Notes: generated from the sequence alone by a model not told the origin. A stretch of 64,000 bases of DNA from Microbispora amethystogenes (GCF_016863015.1 NZ_BOOB01000018.1:186001-250000); one strand, 5' to 3'; shown: positions 1-7,566, numbered from the stretch's first letter. Numbers and translations are program-made.

Positions 1-93
1 CCCGTAGCGGCGAGCGAGCACCGGGGTGTCGGCGAATCCGGTGACGCGTACGGCGTGCAGGACCAGGAGGCCGGGCGTGGAGTCGCGCGTCAC
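1..93 (-). CDS. N-terminus of an unrecognised winged-helix-like protein (partial)
   Basis: Reading leftwards from a GTG at 93, 31 codons stay open to the window edge and begin MTRDSTPGLLVLHAVRVTGF. The GTG overlaps the TGA of the upstream gene (GTGA), the usual sign of translational coupling. The hydrophobic helix followed by Ala-Arg-Arg-Tyr-Gly resembles the first helices of small winged-helix domains, but too little is present to name a family. It is probably co-transcribed with the HTH-like gene at 90-467. Confidence 0.5.
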   Translation of the reverse strand, partial: MTRDSTPGLLVLHAVRVTGFADTPVLARRYG

Positions 94-467
94 GACTCGG
101 CGTCCTGTCGTGCCGCCAGGCGGGTGTAGTGCTGCTGGCACGCCTGCGGAGAGTTGAACCCCATCACGTGTGCCATCTGCGCCCAGGTCAGACCCGCGCT
201 CCGGGCGATGAAGAGCAGGGCGGATTCGAGTCCGTCGACCTCGGCTCGTGCGGCGGGCAGGAGGGCGAGCGCGCTCAGGATGTCCTCCGGGTTCAGGTCG
301 GCGTTGCGCCAGACGGCGAACTGCGCGAGGTCCACCGCCGACGGCGGGGCGGGTGGGGGTCGCCACGGGCGGGCGTCGAGCGCGTTCGCGCCCAGGCGCA
401 GAAGACGCTCACGCGCGTCCCTCTCACGCTGGGCCTGGACGTGGTCGGCGCGCGCGCTGTGAGCCAT
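90..467 (-). CDS. Small HTH-like putative DNA-binding protein, 125 aa
   Basis: The ATG at 467 is preceded by AAGGA at a good distance, so I prefer it to the upstream TTG (503) and ATG (485). The N-terminal 25 residues are charged and helical. The C-terminal third (GLTWAQMAHVMGFNSPQACQ) has the helix-turn-helix pattern of actinobacterial small regulators. The gene is divergent from the PEP-utilising enzyme at 543 and overlaps the next gene downstream by four bases. It may autoregulate through the palindrome in its own promoter; this is inference. No enzymatic motif is visible. Confidence 0.6.
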   Translation of the reverse strand: MAHSARADHVQAQRERDARERLLRLGANALDARPWRPPPAPPSAVDLAQFAVWRNADLNPEDILSALALLPAARAEVDGLESALLFIARSAGLTWAQMAHVMGFNSPQACQQHYTRLAARQDAES

Positions 468-492
468 GTCGTCCTTGCGTTCCATGGGTCTC

Positions 493-521
493 ACAATGCA
501 CAATCAACAAATTGTTGTCAA
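493..521 (-). promoter_or_regulatory. Promoter of the HTH-like gene
   Basis: On the minus strand, TTGACA (521-516) is followed 17 bases later by CATTGT (498-493). The first hexamer is a perfect -35 box and the second fits a loose actinobacterial -10. It would start transcription near 486, just ahead of the ATG at 467. Confidence 0.5.
505..517. promoter_or_regulatory. Palindromic operator candidate CAACAAATTGTTG
   Basis: A perfect 6+1+6 inverted repeat lies inside the -35/-10 spacer of the leftward promoter and 25 bases ahead of the rightward GTG at 543. A protein bound here could control both divergent genes. The HTH-like protein at 90-467 is the obvious candidate ligand (inference). Confidence 0.45.
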
Positions 522-542
522 TCTTCTGTTGAAAGGACCCGG

Positions 543-1802
543 GTGATCGTATCCCTCATGGAGGCCGCCACCGGCACCTGTGGAGGCAAGGCCGGCGCAC
601 TCGGCGCGTTGCTCCGTGCGGGTCTGCCGGTGCCCGAGGGCTTCGTCGTCCCGTTCGCCGCCTACCGTGACGCCGCCCGCGACGCTGCCCGCGACCTGGA
701 CCTCGGGCGGTTCCTCGACGTGCCGGACGACGCCGACGCGGCGCGGCGGACGATCGGAGCCCGCCCGGTCCCCGAGGCCGTCGTCGACGCGCTGGGGCGA
801 GCGCTCGGCGAGATCGGCGATCCGCCCGTGGCCGTCAGATCGTCGGCGGCGGGCGAGGACACCGGCCGGGCGTCGGCGGCGGGTCAGCACGAGAGCTTCC
901 TCGCCGTACAGGGAGCCGGCGAGGTCGCCACGGCCGTACGGGCCTGCTGGGCCTCGCTGTTCTCCCCGCGTGCCGTCGCCTACCGGGCCGCCTCCGGCAG
1001 CGCCGGCGATCCGCCTGACGATCTTCTGATGGCCGTCGTCGTGCAACGCCACCTGGACGCCGAGGTGTCCGGAGTCATGTTCACCCCCGCGGACTCCGGC
1101 GACGTGACCCGGATCGAGGCGTCCTGGGGCCTCGGCCCGAGCGTCGTCGCGGGCAGGGTCACCCCTGACGCCTACCGCGTCGCCGCGGACGGGTCGGTCA
1201 CCCGCGCCGTCGCGGACAAACGGCGGCGCCTCGACCGGCGCGGCACGCGGCTCGTGGTCGAGGACGTGCCCGCCGCCGCGCGGAACCAGCCGGCGGTCGA
1301 CGACGCGACCGCCACGCGGCTGGCCGCGCTGGGCAGGCGGATCGCCGCCGTACTCGGCGGACCGCAGGACATCGAGTGGGCGATCGCCGGCGGCCGCACC
1401 TGGATTCTGCAGGCACGGCCGGTCACCGCCGCACCCCCACCGCCGGTATCGCCTTCCGGCGTCTCCGGCCTCCCCTCCGCCACGCTCACCGGTACGCCGG
1501 GCAGCCGCGGGACCGTGACCGGAACCGCGAGGATCGTCCGCGGTCGCGGCGACTTCGCGCGCGTACGCCCGGGCGACATCCTCGTCTGCCCCTTCACCGA
1601 CCCCGCGTGGACGCCGTTGCTGCGCGTCGCCGCCGGTGTCGTCACCGAGATCGGGGGCGTGCTCTCGCACGCCGCGATCGTCGCCCGGGAGCACGCCATC
1701 CCCGCCGTCCTCGGCGTCCCGGACGCGACGAGCAGGCTCCGTGACGACATCGTCATCACCGTCGACGGCACCGCCGGCACCGTCACGGCGACGGACGCGT
1801 GA
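543..1802 (+). CDS. Short PEP-utilising / PEP-pyruvate-binding enzyme, 419 aa
   Basis: The GTG at 543 follows GAAAGG by six bases. The N-terminal part is a PPDK-type ATP-grasp domain: GKAGALGALLRAGLPVPEGF near the start, PVAVRSSAAGEDTGR around residues 95-110, and ending QDIEWAI..WILQARPV near 285-300. After a Pro-rich hinge comes the swivelling phosphohistidine domain with GGVLSHAAIVARE, where His376 is the expected phospho-acceptor. Rifampin phosphotransferases are about 860 residues and PEP synthases about 800; here the large middle substrate-binding domain is absent. Phosphotransfer between ATP and an unknown acceptor is likely. I would not call it a rifampin resistance gene. Confidence 0.75.
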   Translation: MIVSLMEAATGTCGGKAGALGALLRAGLPVPEGFVVPFAAYRDAARDAARDLDLGRFLDVPDDADAARRTIGARPVPEAVVDALGRALGEIGDPPVAVRSSAAGEDTGRASAAGQHESFLAVQGAGEVATAVRACWASLFSPRAVAYRAASGSAGDPPDDLLMAVVVQRHLDAEVSGVMFTPADSGDVTRIEASWGLGPSVVAGRVTPDAYRVAADGSVTRAVADKRRRLDRRGTRLVVEDVPAAARNQPAVDDATATRLAALGRRIAAVLGGPQDIEWAIAGGRTWILQARPVTAAPPPPVSPSGVSGLPSATLTGTPGSRGTVTGTARIVRGRGDFARVRPGDILVCPFTDPAWTPLLRVAAGVVTEIGGVLSHAAIVAREHAIPAVLGVPDATSRLRDDIVITVDGTAGTVTATDA

Positions 1803-1900
1803 CCGGGCATCGCCGAGCCCAGGCATCCCGCCGAAGCCGTACGCACTGACAGAAAGGAGAGGGGAGACGGGCCCGCACGGGCCCCGGCCCCTGACCCCGT

Positions 1901-2515
1901 ATGACGATTCGACGCCTCTACCTGGCACGCCACGGCGCGGCCGACGCGTTCGGGCGGCTCACCGACATCGGGCGCCGGCAGGCGGGCCTGCTGGGCGAAC
2001 GGCTCGCGGGCGTGCCGGTCGACGCCGTGTGGCACTCTCCGCTGCCCCGCGCCGCGGCGAGCGCGCGCGAGCTCGCCCGTCATCTGCCGGACGTGCCCGT
2101 GACCGAGGCCGCCGAACTCGTCGACCACGTGCCCTACGTTCCCAGCGCGGCCGAGACGCCCCCGTCCTGGGCCGGCTTCTTCGACGGCTACGACGACGCC
2201 GAGGCGGCTTCGGGCCAGAGGCTCGCCGAGGCCCTGGTCGCCAGGTTCGCGAAGGTTCCCGGCCCGGCCACGCAGGGGACCCGGCCCGAGACGAACGAGG
2301 TCCTGGTGACGCACGCCTACCCGATCGCGTGGCTGGTGCGGCACGCGCTGGACGCGCCGCCCTCCCGGTGGCTCGGGCTGAACAGCGCCAACACCGCACT
2401 GACGGTCATCGAGTATCGCAGCGGCCTGCCGCCCACGATCGTGATGTTCAACGACATGAGCCACCTCCCGGCCGACCTGCGCTGGACCGGGTTCCCCGGA
2501 GGCGTCAGGCCGTGA
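1901..2515 (+). CDS. Histidine phosphatase (phosphoglycerate mutase-like) family protein, 204 aa
   Basis: The RHG motif at residues 10-12 (LARHGAAD) supplies the phospho-accepting His11. The second half has VLVTHAYPIAWLVRHAL near residue 136, matching the second catalytic His of the superfamily. Length is normal for a cytoplasmic broad-specificity phosphatase; the substrate is not evident. It lies about 100 bases after the PEP-utilising gene on the same strand. The strong Shine-Dalgarno-like AAAGGAGAGGGGAG is 34 bases before the ATG and is separated from it by a small GC hairpin (1869-1884), which is unusual. Confidence 0.8.
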   Translation: MTIRRLYLARHGAADAFGRLTDIGRRQAGLLGERLAGVPVDAVWHSPLPRAAASARELARHLPDVPVTEAAELVDHVPYVPSAAETPPSWAGFFDGYDDAEAASGQRLAEALVARFAKVPGPATQGTRPETNEVLVTHAYPIAWLVRHALDAPPSRWLGLNSANTALTVIEYRSGLPPTIVMFNDMSHLPADLRWTGFPGGVRP

Positions 2516-2599
2516 GGCGGCTACGGCCGGCCCGGGTGGACATCGATGCCGCGCGAGCCGGACCGCGTCGTCTTCGCGGTCGTCCTCGCGGACGCGTTT

Positions 2600-2629
2600 G
2601 GGGGTGGCGCCCGGTCGGGCGCCACCCCC
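2600..2629. terminator. Bidirectional terminator hairpin
   Basis: GGGGGTGGCGCCC (2600-2612), loop GGTC, then its exact complement (2617-2629): a 13-bp perfect stem between the convergent histidine phosphatase and esterase genes. It probably terminates both. Confidence 0.8.
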
Positions 2630-2644
2630 GGTGGTCATCGCCGA

Positions 2645-4003
2645 TCAGGCGACGGTGCAGGGGCTCCCGTTGAGGGTGAACGAGGTGGGCTTGCCGGCGT
2701 TGCCGGTGTGGTTGGCCTGGAAGCCGACCTCAGTCGTGCCTCCGGGCGCCAGCGTGCCGTTGTAGCTCATGTTCTTCGCGGTGACCTGGCCACTGGTGGG
2801 CGAGTAGGTGGCGTTCCATCCGCTGGTGATCGTCTGCCCGCCGGGGAGCGTGAAGACGAGCGACCAGCCGTTGATGGTGGAGGAGCCGGTGTTGGTGATG
2901 GCGAGGTTCTCCGTCAGGCCGTTGTTCCAGGCGTTGACGGTCGCGGTGACCCGGCAGGCGCCCGTTCCGCCGCTGGGCGACTGGGACGGGGACTGCGAGG
3001 GCGACTGCGACGGCGACTGGGAGGGGGACTGCGACGGGGACTGGGAGGGCGAAGCCGAGGGAGACGTCGTCGGACCGGACTGGAACTGGGTGAAGAACTT
3101 CCACACCTCCGCGGTCGTCCAGGTCCTGGCACCGCTGGTGGAGGTGGACCCGTCGTTCGGGGAGGGGGTGTGGTCCCCGTCGAACGCGGCCCAGACGACC
3201 GGGTATCCGGCCCGGCATCCCGAGTAGGCGGTGATGATGTGCGTCAGGCTGCCCTGCGAGGGTTCCCGCGGGCTCTGGGGCGTGCAGCCGTTGTTCGAGA
3301 CGAACCTGTCACGCAGCGACCGTCCCTGGGAGATGTTGAGCACCGAGTCGTGGATGCCGTGGATTCCCATGTACGCGACGGGCTGCGTGCCGCCGTTGCA
3401 CCCGCTGAGCTGCGCGCCGGAGTAGACCGCGACCGCGCGGAAGACGGTCGGCCGGGCACAGGCGACCGCGAAGCTCATCGCGCCGCCGTAGCTCCAGCCC
3501 AGGGCGAAACGCTGCGTCGTGTCGACACAGAGGTTGCTCTCGACGAGCTTCAGCATGTCGTCGGTGAAGGTCAGGTCCTCACCGTTGGAGTTGCCCCAGC
3601 CGTTGTTGATGCCCTGCGGCGCGATGAAGATCGTGCTGTTGTTGGAAACCTGCTTGAGCCCGTAGTAGGCCCAGACGGCTCCGTCCGATCCGCCCGAGTC
3701 GACGATCTGGGCGGTGCCGTTCAACCAGTGGTACGCGATGATCAACCGGTAGGGGCGGGTGTTGTCGTAGTTGTCGGGAATCCGCAGGATCCAGCTGCGA
3801 TTCTTGCCGCTGGTCGTGATCGTCTGCGAGCCGCTTCTGAGGGTCGGGGTCTTACCGCATCCGGCGGTCGTCGCCGCGGCGGCGCTCGCCGAGGACGTCT
3901 TGGCCGAGCCGAGGCTGTCGCTCAGCGCCGTTTGCCCGGTCGCCAGAACGAGAAGCGCGGCCGCCGCGACGGCGGCGAAGATGGATTTCTGTCTCAATTT
4001 CAC
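2645..4003 (-). CDS. Secreted CE1-like esterase / PHB-depolymerase-type hydrolase with C-terminal CBM2, 452 aa
   Basis: The GTG at 4003 follows AAAGGGAG; a TTG two codons later is an alternative. A Lys/Arg start and Ala-rich core form a signal peptide (about 1-25). The alpha/beta hydrolase domain (about 45-310) has IIAYHWLNG, the nucleophile elbow GWSYGGA near residue 168 and a late DGDHTPSPND with the probable catalytic His. Such LpqC/PHB-depolymerase-like enzymes include feruloyl and acetyl xylan esterases. A (SPSQ)n linker (about 314-343) joins a family 2 carbohydrate-binding module of about 100 residues with paired Cys. It most likely removes ester groups from plant cell-wall polysaccharide. 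A LacI-type operator lies 190 bases upstream. Confidence 0.85.
   Translation of the reverse strand: MKLRQKSIFAAVAAAALLVLATGQTALSDSLGSAKTSSASAAAATTAGCGKTPTLRSGSQTITTSGKNRSWILRIPDNYDNTRPYRLIIAYHWLNGTAQIVDSGGSDGAVWAYYGLKQVSNNSTIFIAPQGINNGWGNSNGEDLTFTDDMLKLVESNLCVDTTQRFALGWSYGGAMSFAVACARPTVFRAVAVYSGAQLSGCNGGTQPVAYMGIHGIHDSVLNISQGRSLRDRFVSNNGCTPQSPREPSQGSLTHIITAYSGCRAGYPVVWAAFDGDHTPSPNDGSTSTSGARTWTTAEVWKFFTQFQSGPTTSPSASPSQSPSQSPSQSPSQSPSQSPSQSPSGGTGACRVTATVNAWNNGLTENLAITNTGSSTINGWSLVFTLPGGQTITSGWNATYSPTSGQVTAKNMSYNGTLAPGGTTEVGFQANHTGNAGKPTSFTLNGSPCTVA
2972..3060 (-). repeat. 12-base tandem repeat encoding a (SPSQ)n linker
   Basis: About seven imperfect 12-base units encode Ser-Pro-Ser-Gln repeats between the esterase and CBM2 domains. 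The same repeat occurs on the opposite strand in the GH43 gene (12781-12870), making an inverted pair 9.8 kb apart. Confidence 0.8.
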
Positions 4004-4490
4004 GCAACTCCCTTTACCATTCGAAAATCCACGTGCGTCGACAGGACAGTTATTTGTTTTTCTTCGTCCGGCAGGGTGTCCGCGGCCGGCCTGTGCAGGC
4101 CGGCCGGGCGGTCTTCCCGGATTCAAATGCAAGTGAGCCCACCCGTCAGTCGACCCGGGGGCGGCACGCTCCGCCCGGCGTTGGGTCCAGTGCGTGTTAG
4201 CGTTAACAGCAGCCGGGGGCAGCCAGGGGCTCCTCTCTAACGGGCGACTGGTGGTGGTGGTGAACCGGAGCAAATAAGAAGTCATGCGACATGTCAAGGA
4301 TCTTGTCTTCGCTTCGGCGGCCCCTCTCCGGCGCACGTCCATTCATTCGGTTTTTGACCAGGGAAAAGGCCGCGGCCGCCGGCGCCGCCTCGATGTAAAT
4401 TTCATCGTCGGCGGTTTCGTGGGAAGCGGGCCGGATGGCCGATCATGGAGGTGCCGGGGCGACGCCCGGCCGGCATGAGGAGAGCGACGC
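4004..4490. other. Intergenic region between divergent esterase and BtrH-like genes
   Basis: This 487-base gap contains the LacI-type palindrome at 4195-4208 and the relatively AT-rich stretch 4010-4080 just ahead of the esterase. I found no convincing gene in it. The right end carries the GAGGAGA ribosome-binding site for the gene at 4491. Confidence 0.6.
4195..4208. promoter_or_regulatory. LacI-type operator TGTTAGCGTTAACA
   Basis: A 14-base palindrome with one mismatch, identical but for that base to the core of the 16-base palindrome in front of the GH43 gene (11296-11311). The CG centre and TGTTA arms are typical of LacI-family sugar regulators controlling secreted glycoside hydrolases in actinomycetes. 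Confidence 0.6.
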
Positions 4491-5474
4491 ATGACCTTCG
4501 TGAAGGACGTCGAGGCCCGTGGCACGCACCACTGCGAGACGACGGCGCTGGGGGTGCTGTTACGGCATGAAGGGCTCGACCTGTCCGAGCCCATGCTGTT
4601 CGGCTTGGGGTCGGGCCTGTCCTTCGTCTACTGGGACAGCAAGGCCATGCCGGTCCCGTTTCTCGGGGGCCGGGTCAAGCCGTTCGAACTCACCAGGAAT
4701 CTGGCCGCCAGATTGGGGCTGACGCTGGTGACCGAGGAGACCACCTCGTCGCGCAGGGCGTGGGAGAACGTGGCCGCGTCCGTCGACGCGGGCCGGCCGG
4801 TCGGCCTCCAGCTCGACTGCTACCACCTGGACTACTTCCGCACCAAGGTGCACTTCGGCGGTCACGTCGTCGCGATGTACGGCTACGACGAGCACGAGGT
4901 CTACCTGGTGGACACCGGCCCACAGGGCGGAGCGGTGCGCACCAGCCGGGCCGGCCTCGCCAGGGCACGGGCCGAACGCGGCCCGATGACCGCCAGGAAC
5001 CGGTCCTTCACCATCACCCTGCCGGAGCGCCCGCTCTCCTGGCAGGACCAGATCATCCCCGCCGTCAGGGACTGCGCCGGCGCCTTCCTCGCCGCTCCCA
5101 TCGCGAACCTCGGCTACCGCGGCATCGAGAAGGCCGGCAGGCTGGTGCCCGGATGGCTGCTCCGCGCCGCCGAGCCGCGGCGGGACCTGCCGCAGGCCGC
5201 TCTCCTCATGGAGCGGGGCGGCACCGGCGGCGGCCTGTTCCGCGCCCTCTACCGCGACTTCCTCGGCGAGTGCGCCGCACTGATCGACGACGGCCGCCTC
5301 CGCGCCGGTCATCGGCTGTACGCCGAGGCCGCCGGCCTGTGGACGGAGGTGGCCACCTTGATCGAGAAGGCGGGGGAGAGCGGTGACGCGGGACACCTGG
5401 AGCAGGCCGGCGTCATCCTCCACGATCTCTCGCGCGTGGAGAAGGACGCCATGGAGATGCTGCGTCAGCTGTAG
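4491..5474 (+). CDS. BtrH N-terminal domain-containing protein (DUF4872-type C-terminus), 327 aa
   Basis: The ATG follows GAGGAGA. Residues 12-30 (THHCETTALGVLLRHEGLDL) carry the Cys of the papain-like BtrH fold. A later HFGGHVVAMYGYDEHEVYLVDT gives the His and Asp region of that fold. BtrH of butirosin synthesis transfers an acyl group from a carrier protein to an aminoglycoside. The C-terminal half is helical and matches the DUF4872 type that follows BtrH domains. No carrier protein or aminoglycoside genes lie nearby, so this is an orphan whose substrate is unknown. It is convergent with the methyltransferase and only four bases separate the two stops. Confidence 0.75.
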   Translation: MTFVKDVEARGTHHCETTALGVLLRHEGLDLSEPMLFGLGSGLSFVYWDSKAMPVPFLGGRVKPFELTRNLAARLGLTLVTEETTSSRRAWENVAASVDAGRPVGLQLDCYHLDYFRTKVHFGGHVVAMYGYDEHEVYLVDTGPQGGAVRTSRAGLARARAERGPMTARNRSFTITLPERPLSWQDQIIPAVRDCAGAFLAAPIANLGYRGIEKAGRLVPGWLLRAAEPRRDLPQAALLMERGGTGGGLFRALYRDFLGECAALIDDGRLRAGHRLYAEAAGLWTEVATLIEKAGESGDAGHLEQAGVILHDLSRVEKDAMEMLRQL

Positions 5475-5478
5475 GGGG

Positions 5479-6222
5479 TCAGTTTCTGCGCTGGAGGAGG
5501 AGCGTGACGAACCCGAGGACACCCCGGTAACCGCGCAACCACATGTCGCGGTGCTCCAGAGCCGCCGTGCGGGCGTCGCCGGCGTCCGGGCCGGGATGCT
5601 CGTTGGCCCAGCGCAGCAGCGTGCCCGTCCAGGACCACTCGTACTCGTCCCATTCGGCCAGGTCGCTGGTGTACGCGTAGACCACGTCGAAACCGGCGGC
5701 CTCGGCGGCGGCGACGGTGCCGGGCAGGTCGAGGAACTCCGACTTCGTGGCGCCCAGGCGGGTGAGCGCCTCCTCGGTCGGCTCGCGCTCCCAGAACCCC
5801 TCGCCCACCAGCGCCAGCCCGTTCGGCCGCAGATAGCGGCGGACGTGCTCGACGGTTGGGCCGAGCCCGCCGAAGGCGTGCGTGGCCCCGACGCAGAGCA
5901 CCAGGTCGTACTGCTCGGCGACCGGGAAGTCGGCGGCCGGCCGCTCGTGGAACCGGATGCGCTCCCAGACGCCCTGGACCTCGGCCGCGTGCTCCGCCGC
6001 CTTGAGCCCATGCGCGTCGATGTCCACGCCGTCGGCGGTCGCGTCCTGGTAGAGCGCCAGCGCGCGCAGCGTCCAGGCGCCCTCGCCGCAGCCGAGATCG
6101 AGGATCCTCGCCCCCTCGGCCAGCCGCGCCCGGCGCAGCAGCCGGGTCACGTTGGCGCCGGAGACCGGCGCGGCGATGGGGTGGTCCCGATGAGCGAGAT
6201 GGCTGATCAGCTGGCGATCCAT
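5479..6222 (-). CDS. Class I SAM-dependent methyltransferase, 247 aa
   Basis: ATG at 6222 with GAAGGA upstream. ARILDLGCGEGAWTLRALAL (about 45-65) is the glycine-rich SAM motif I, followed by DGVDIDAHG (motif II) and YDLVLCVGATHAFGG (motif IV). The downstream LRPNGLALVGEGFWEREPT is the usual post-IV strand. Length is that of a single Rossmann domain without extra domains. Small-molecule methylation is likely; the substrate is not predictable. Confidence 0.8.
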   Translation of the reverse strand: MDRQLISHLAHRDHPIAAPVSGANVTRLLRRARLAEGARILDLGCGEGAWTLRALALYQDATADGVDIDAHGLKAAEHAAEVQGVWERIRFHERPAADFPVAEQYDLVLCVGATHAFGGLGPTVEHVRRYLRPNGLALVGEGFWEREPTEEALTRLGATKSEFLDLPGTVAAAEAAGFDVVYAYTSDLAEWDEYEWSWTGTLLRWANEHPGPDAGDARTAALEHRDMWLRGYRGVLGFVTLLLQRRN

Positions 6223-6277
6223 GGCCTAATCCTTCCGCATCCCCGGACGCTTTCGGCAAGCCGAATTCGCCCCGGCG

Positions 6278-6294
6278 GGCGGCGTGTCGCCGCC
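6278..6294. terminator. Short GC hairpin after the NlpC/P60 gene
   Basis: GGCGGCG, loop TGT, CGCCGCC: a 7-bp stem between the NlpC/P60 stop and the methyltransferase start. It may end the riboswitch-controlled transcript; there is no T-run. Confidence 0.4.
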
Positions 6295-6368
6295 GCGGCC
6301 GGCCTCCGGCGGAGACGCCGTCACGGGTGACCGGACATCTCCGCCGAGGACGTGCCATGACGCCTGCG

Positions 6369-6986
6369 TCACACGCCGGGGCGTACGGCGGCGACGAAGT
6401 TGCTCCTCCAGTAGCCCTTGAGGCGGTCGACCCTGACCACCGCGCCGGAGTGGGGAGCGTTGATCACTTTCTTGTTCCCTATGTACATGCCCACGTGGCC
6501 GCCGCCACTGGTGAAGATGAGGTCACCCGGCTTGAGACGCGCCAGGGAGACCCTCTTCTTGACGGCGCTGAGGATGGACCACGTCGTACGCGGGATCTTG
6601 ACGCCGGCCTTGCGCCAGGCGAACTGGACCAGCCCGGAGCAGTCGAACGCCCGCGGGCCCGTGGCGCCCCACACATAGGGATCGCCGAGGTGCTTTCTCG
6701 CCACCTTGATGGCCTGCTCGGCCTTCTCCTGCTGGAGAGCGGCCTTGGTGAGCTTCGTGTCCACGGAGGCCTCCGCGGGGGTGGCGGCGGCCTGTCCGGC
6801 GTACGGGGTGAACGCCGTGACGGGGGGCTCGGGCGGGATGGCCGTCGAGTCCGGGGGCGGGGCTGTCACGGTCCCCGTGACGGCGCCGGCGGGGAGTGCG
6901 CCGAAGCCTCCCAGGGAGGCGGTGAGCGCTGCGCTACTCAGTGTGACGCAGGCAGCGCGAAGCAGGGTGGTGGGGTTGGCGGACAG
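6369..6986 (-). CDS. Secreted NlpC/P60 peptidoglycan endopeptidase, probable CTG start, 205 aa
   Basis: The obvious GTG start (6869) would remove any export signal and has no ribosome-binding site. Reading upstream in frame, a CTG at 6986 sits four bases after GAGGAGAGA. It yields a good signal peptide: polar start, LLRAACVTLSSAALTASLGG core, then ALPAGA. The mature part is Pro-rich, then a short helical segment, then the NlpC/P60 domain with FDCSGLVQFAW (Cys116), GGGHVGMYIG (His164) and His179. The family cleaves the D-Glu-diaminopimelate bond in peptidoglycan stems. It lies behind a c-di-AMP riboswitch, as such genes often do in actinobacteria. The CTG start is inference; the Cys/His domain is certain. 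Confidence 0.8.
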   Translation of the reverse strand: MSANPTTLLRAACVTLSSAALTASLGGFGALPAGAVTGTVTAPPPDSTAIPPEPPVTAFTPYAGQAAATPAEASVDTKLTKAALQQEKAEQAIKVARKHLGDPYVWGATGPRAFDCSGLVQFAWRKAGVKIPRTTWSILSAVKKRVSLARLKPGDLIFTSGGGHVGMYIGNKKVINAPHSGAVVRVDRLKGYWRSNFVAAVRPGV

Positions 6987-7004
6987 GGGTTCTCTCCTCG
7001 AGTC

Positions 7005-7165
7005 TTCCGCTTGCGCCTACCGGGTTAGCTGACGGATTCGGGCAGGGAAGTCGCCCTACGGCGCTGGGCGCGCCGATTCACCCCGGACCTTCGGGTCGAA
7101 GGTCGATTGGTTCCCCGGTTCCGGGCCTCCTTGCTGCCCGGATTCGGCATCACCGGCGCCCAGGG
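7005..7165 (-). ncRNA. c-di-AMP riboswitch (ydaO/yuaA type)
   Basis: On the minus strand, several signature blocks appear in order: GCCGAATCC (7148-7140), GGGGAACC, GGGGTGAATC, GTAGGGCGAC, then CCGAATCCGTCAGCTAACC and GTAGGCG (ending 7014). They are followed 15-23 bases later by the ribosome-binding site of the NlpC/P60 gene. These blocks and their order are characteristic of ydaO riboswitches, which bind cyclic di-AMP and usually turn off cell-wall hydrolase expression in actinobacteria. The exact 5' boundary is approximate. Confidence 0.9.
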
Positions 7166-7506
7166 GGGCGGGAGAGCACATGGCGACGGTGACAGTTGGA
7201 TGCGCTTTCCGAACACGGCCTGACCGGGTTCGTTGGGCAAGGAAACTACCAAGACAGGCCATATTGGCGCAAAGGGTGCAAATCGGATGATGATCGCATA
7301 AAGGGATCATAAAGCGAGAATCCGCAGGTCAGAGCGCTCGTTGAAGTCGACGAACGTGACGCGCGTCACACCCATCCAAGCGAGGCCGGGGGCCGCGCCA
7401 GACGGGAACCTGCGCGGCGAGCCCGCGAAGCGGGCGCGCCGGAGCCACCCGAAAGGCGGAGACCCGCGCGGCGGGACCTGCAAGCGGACACGCCGTGGGC
7501 GGAGAA
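7166..7506. other. Long upstream region of the riboswitch transcript
   Basis: No gene is supported here. The stretch 7230-7330 is the most AT-rich nearby and holds near-tandem copies GATCGCATAAAG and GATCATAAAG (7283-7313). A 14-base palindrome lies at 7356-7369. Beyond 7380 it is GC-rich with repeated GCGGGC/GCGCGG words and no visible signals. Confidence 0.5.
7356..7369. promoter_or_regulatory. CRP-like palindrome GTGACGCGCGTCAC
   Basis: A perfect 14-base palindrome matching the CRP half-site arrangement GTGA-N6-TCAC. Crp proteins are known to control cell-wall hydrolase genes such as rpfA in actinobacteria. It is about 190 bases upstream of the riboswitch, so direct control depends on where the unmapped promoter lies. 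Confidence 0.45.
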
Positions 7507-7533
7507 CCCCGCGGCGGCGGACGCGCCGCGGGG
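7507..7533. terminator. Terminator hairpin after the propeller gene
   Basis: CCCCGCGGCG (7507-7516), seven-base loop, CGCCGCGGGG (7524-7533): a 10-bp stem 34 bases beyond the stop of the minus-strand gene at 7567. Confidence 0.6.
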
Positions 7534-7566
7534 GGATGGAAACCGGCCGCCGGTGACGTCAGCGGG

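Noticed and set aside
543..1802. Rifampin phosphotransferase
   Set aside because: The rifampin-binding middle domain is absent and the protein is half the usual length.
2972..3060. CRISPR-like array
   Set aside because: The units are 12 bases, contiguous and in frame, and encode a protein linker.
4491..6222. Aminoglycoside biosynthetic cluster
   Set aside because: Only a BtrH-like gene and a methyltransferase are present; no deoxystreptamine or carrier protein genes are nearby.
6369..6869. NlpC/P60 protein starting at GTG 6869
   Set aside because: This start has no ribosome-binding site and removes the signal peptide encoded in frame upstream.
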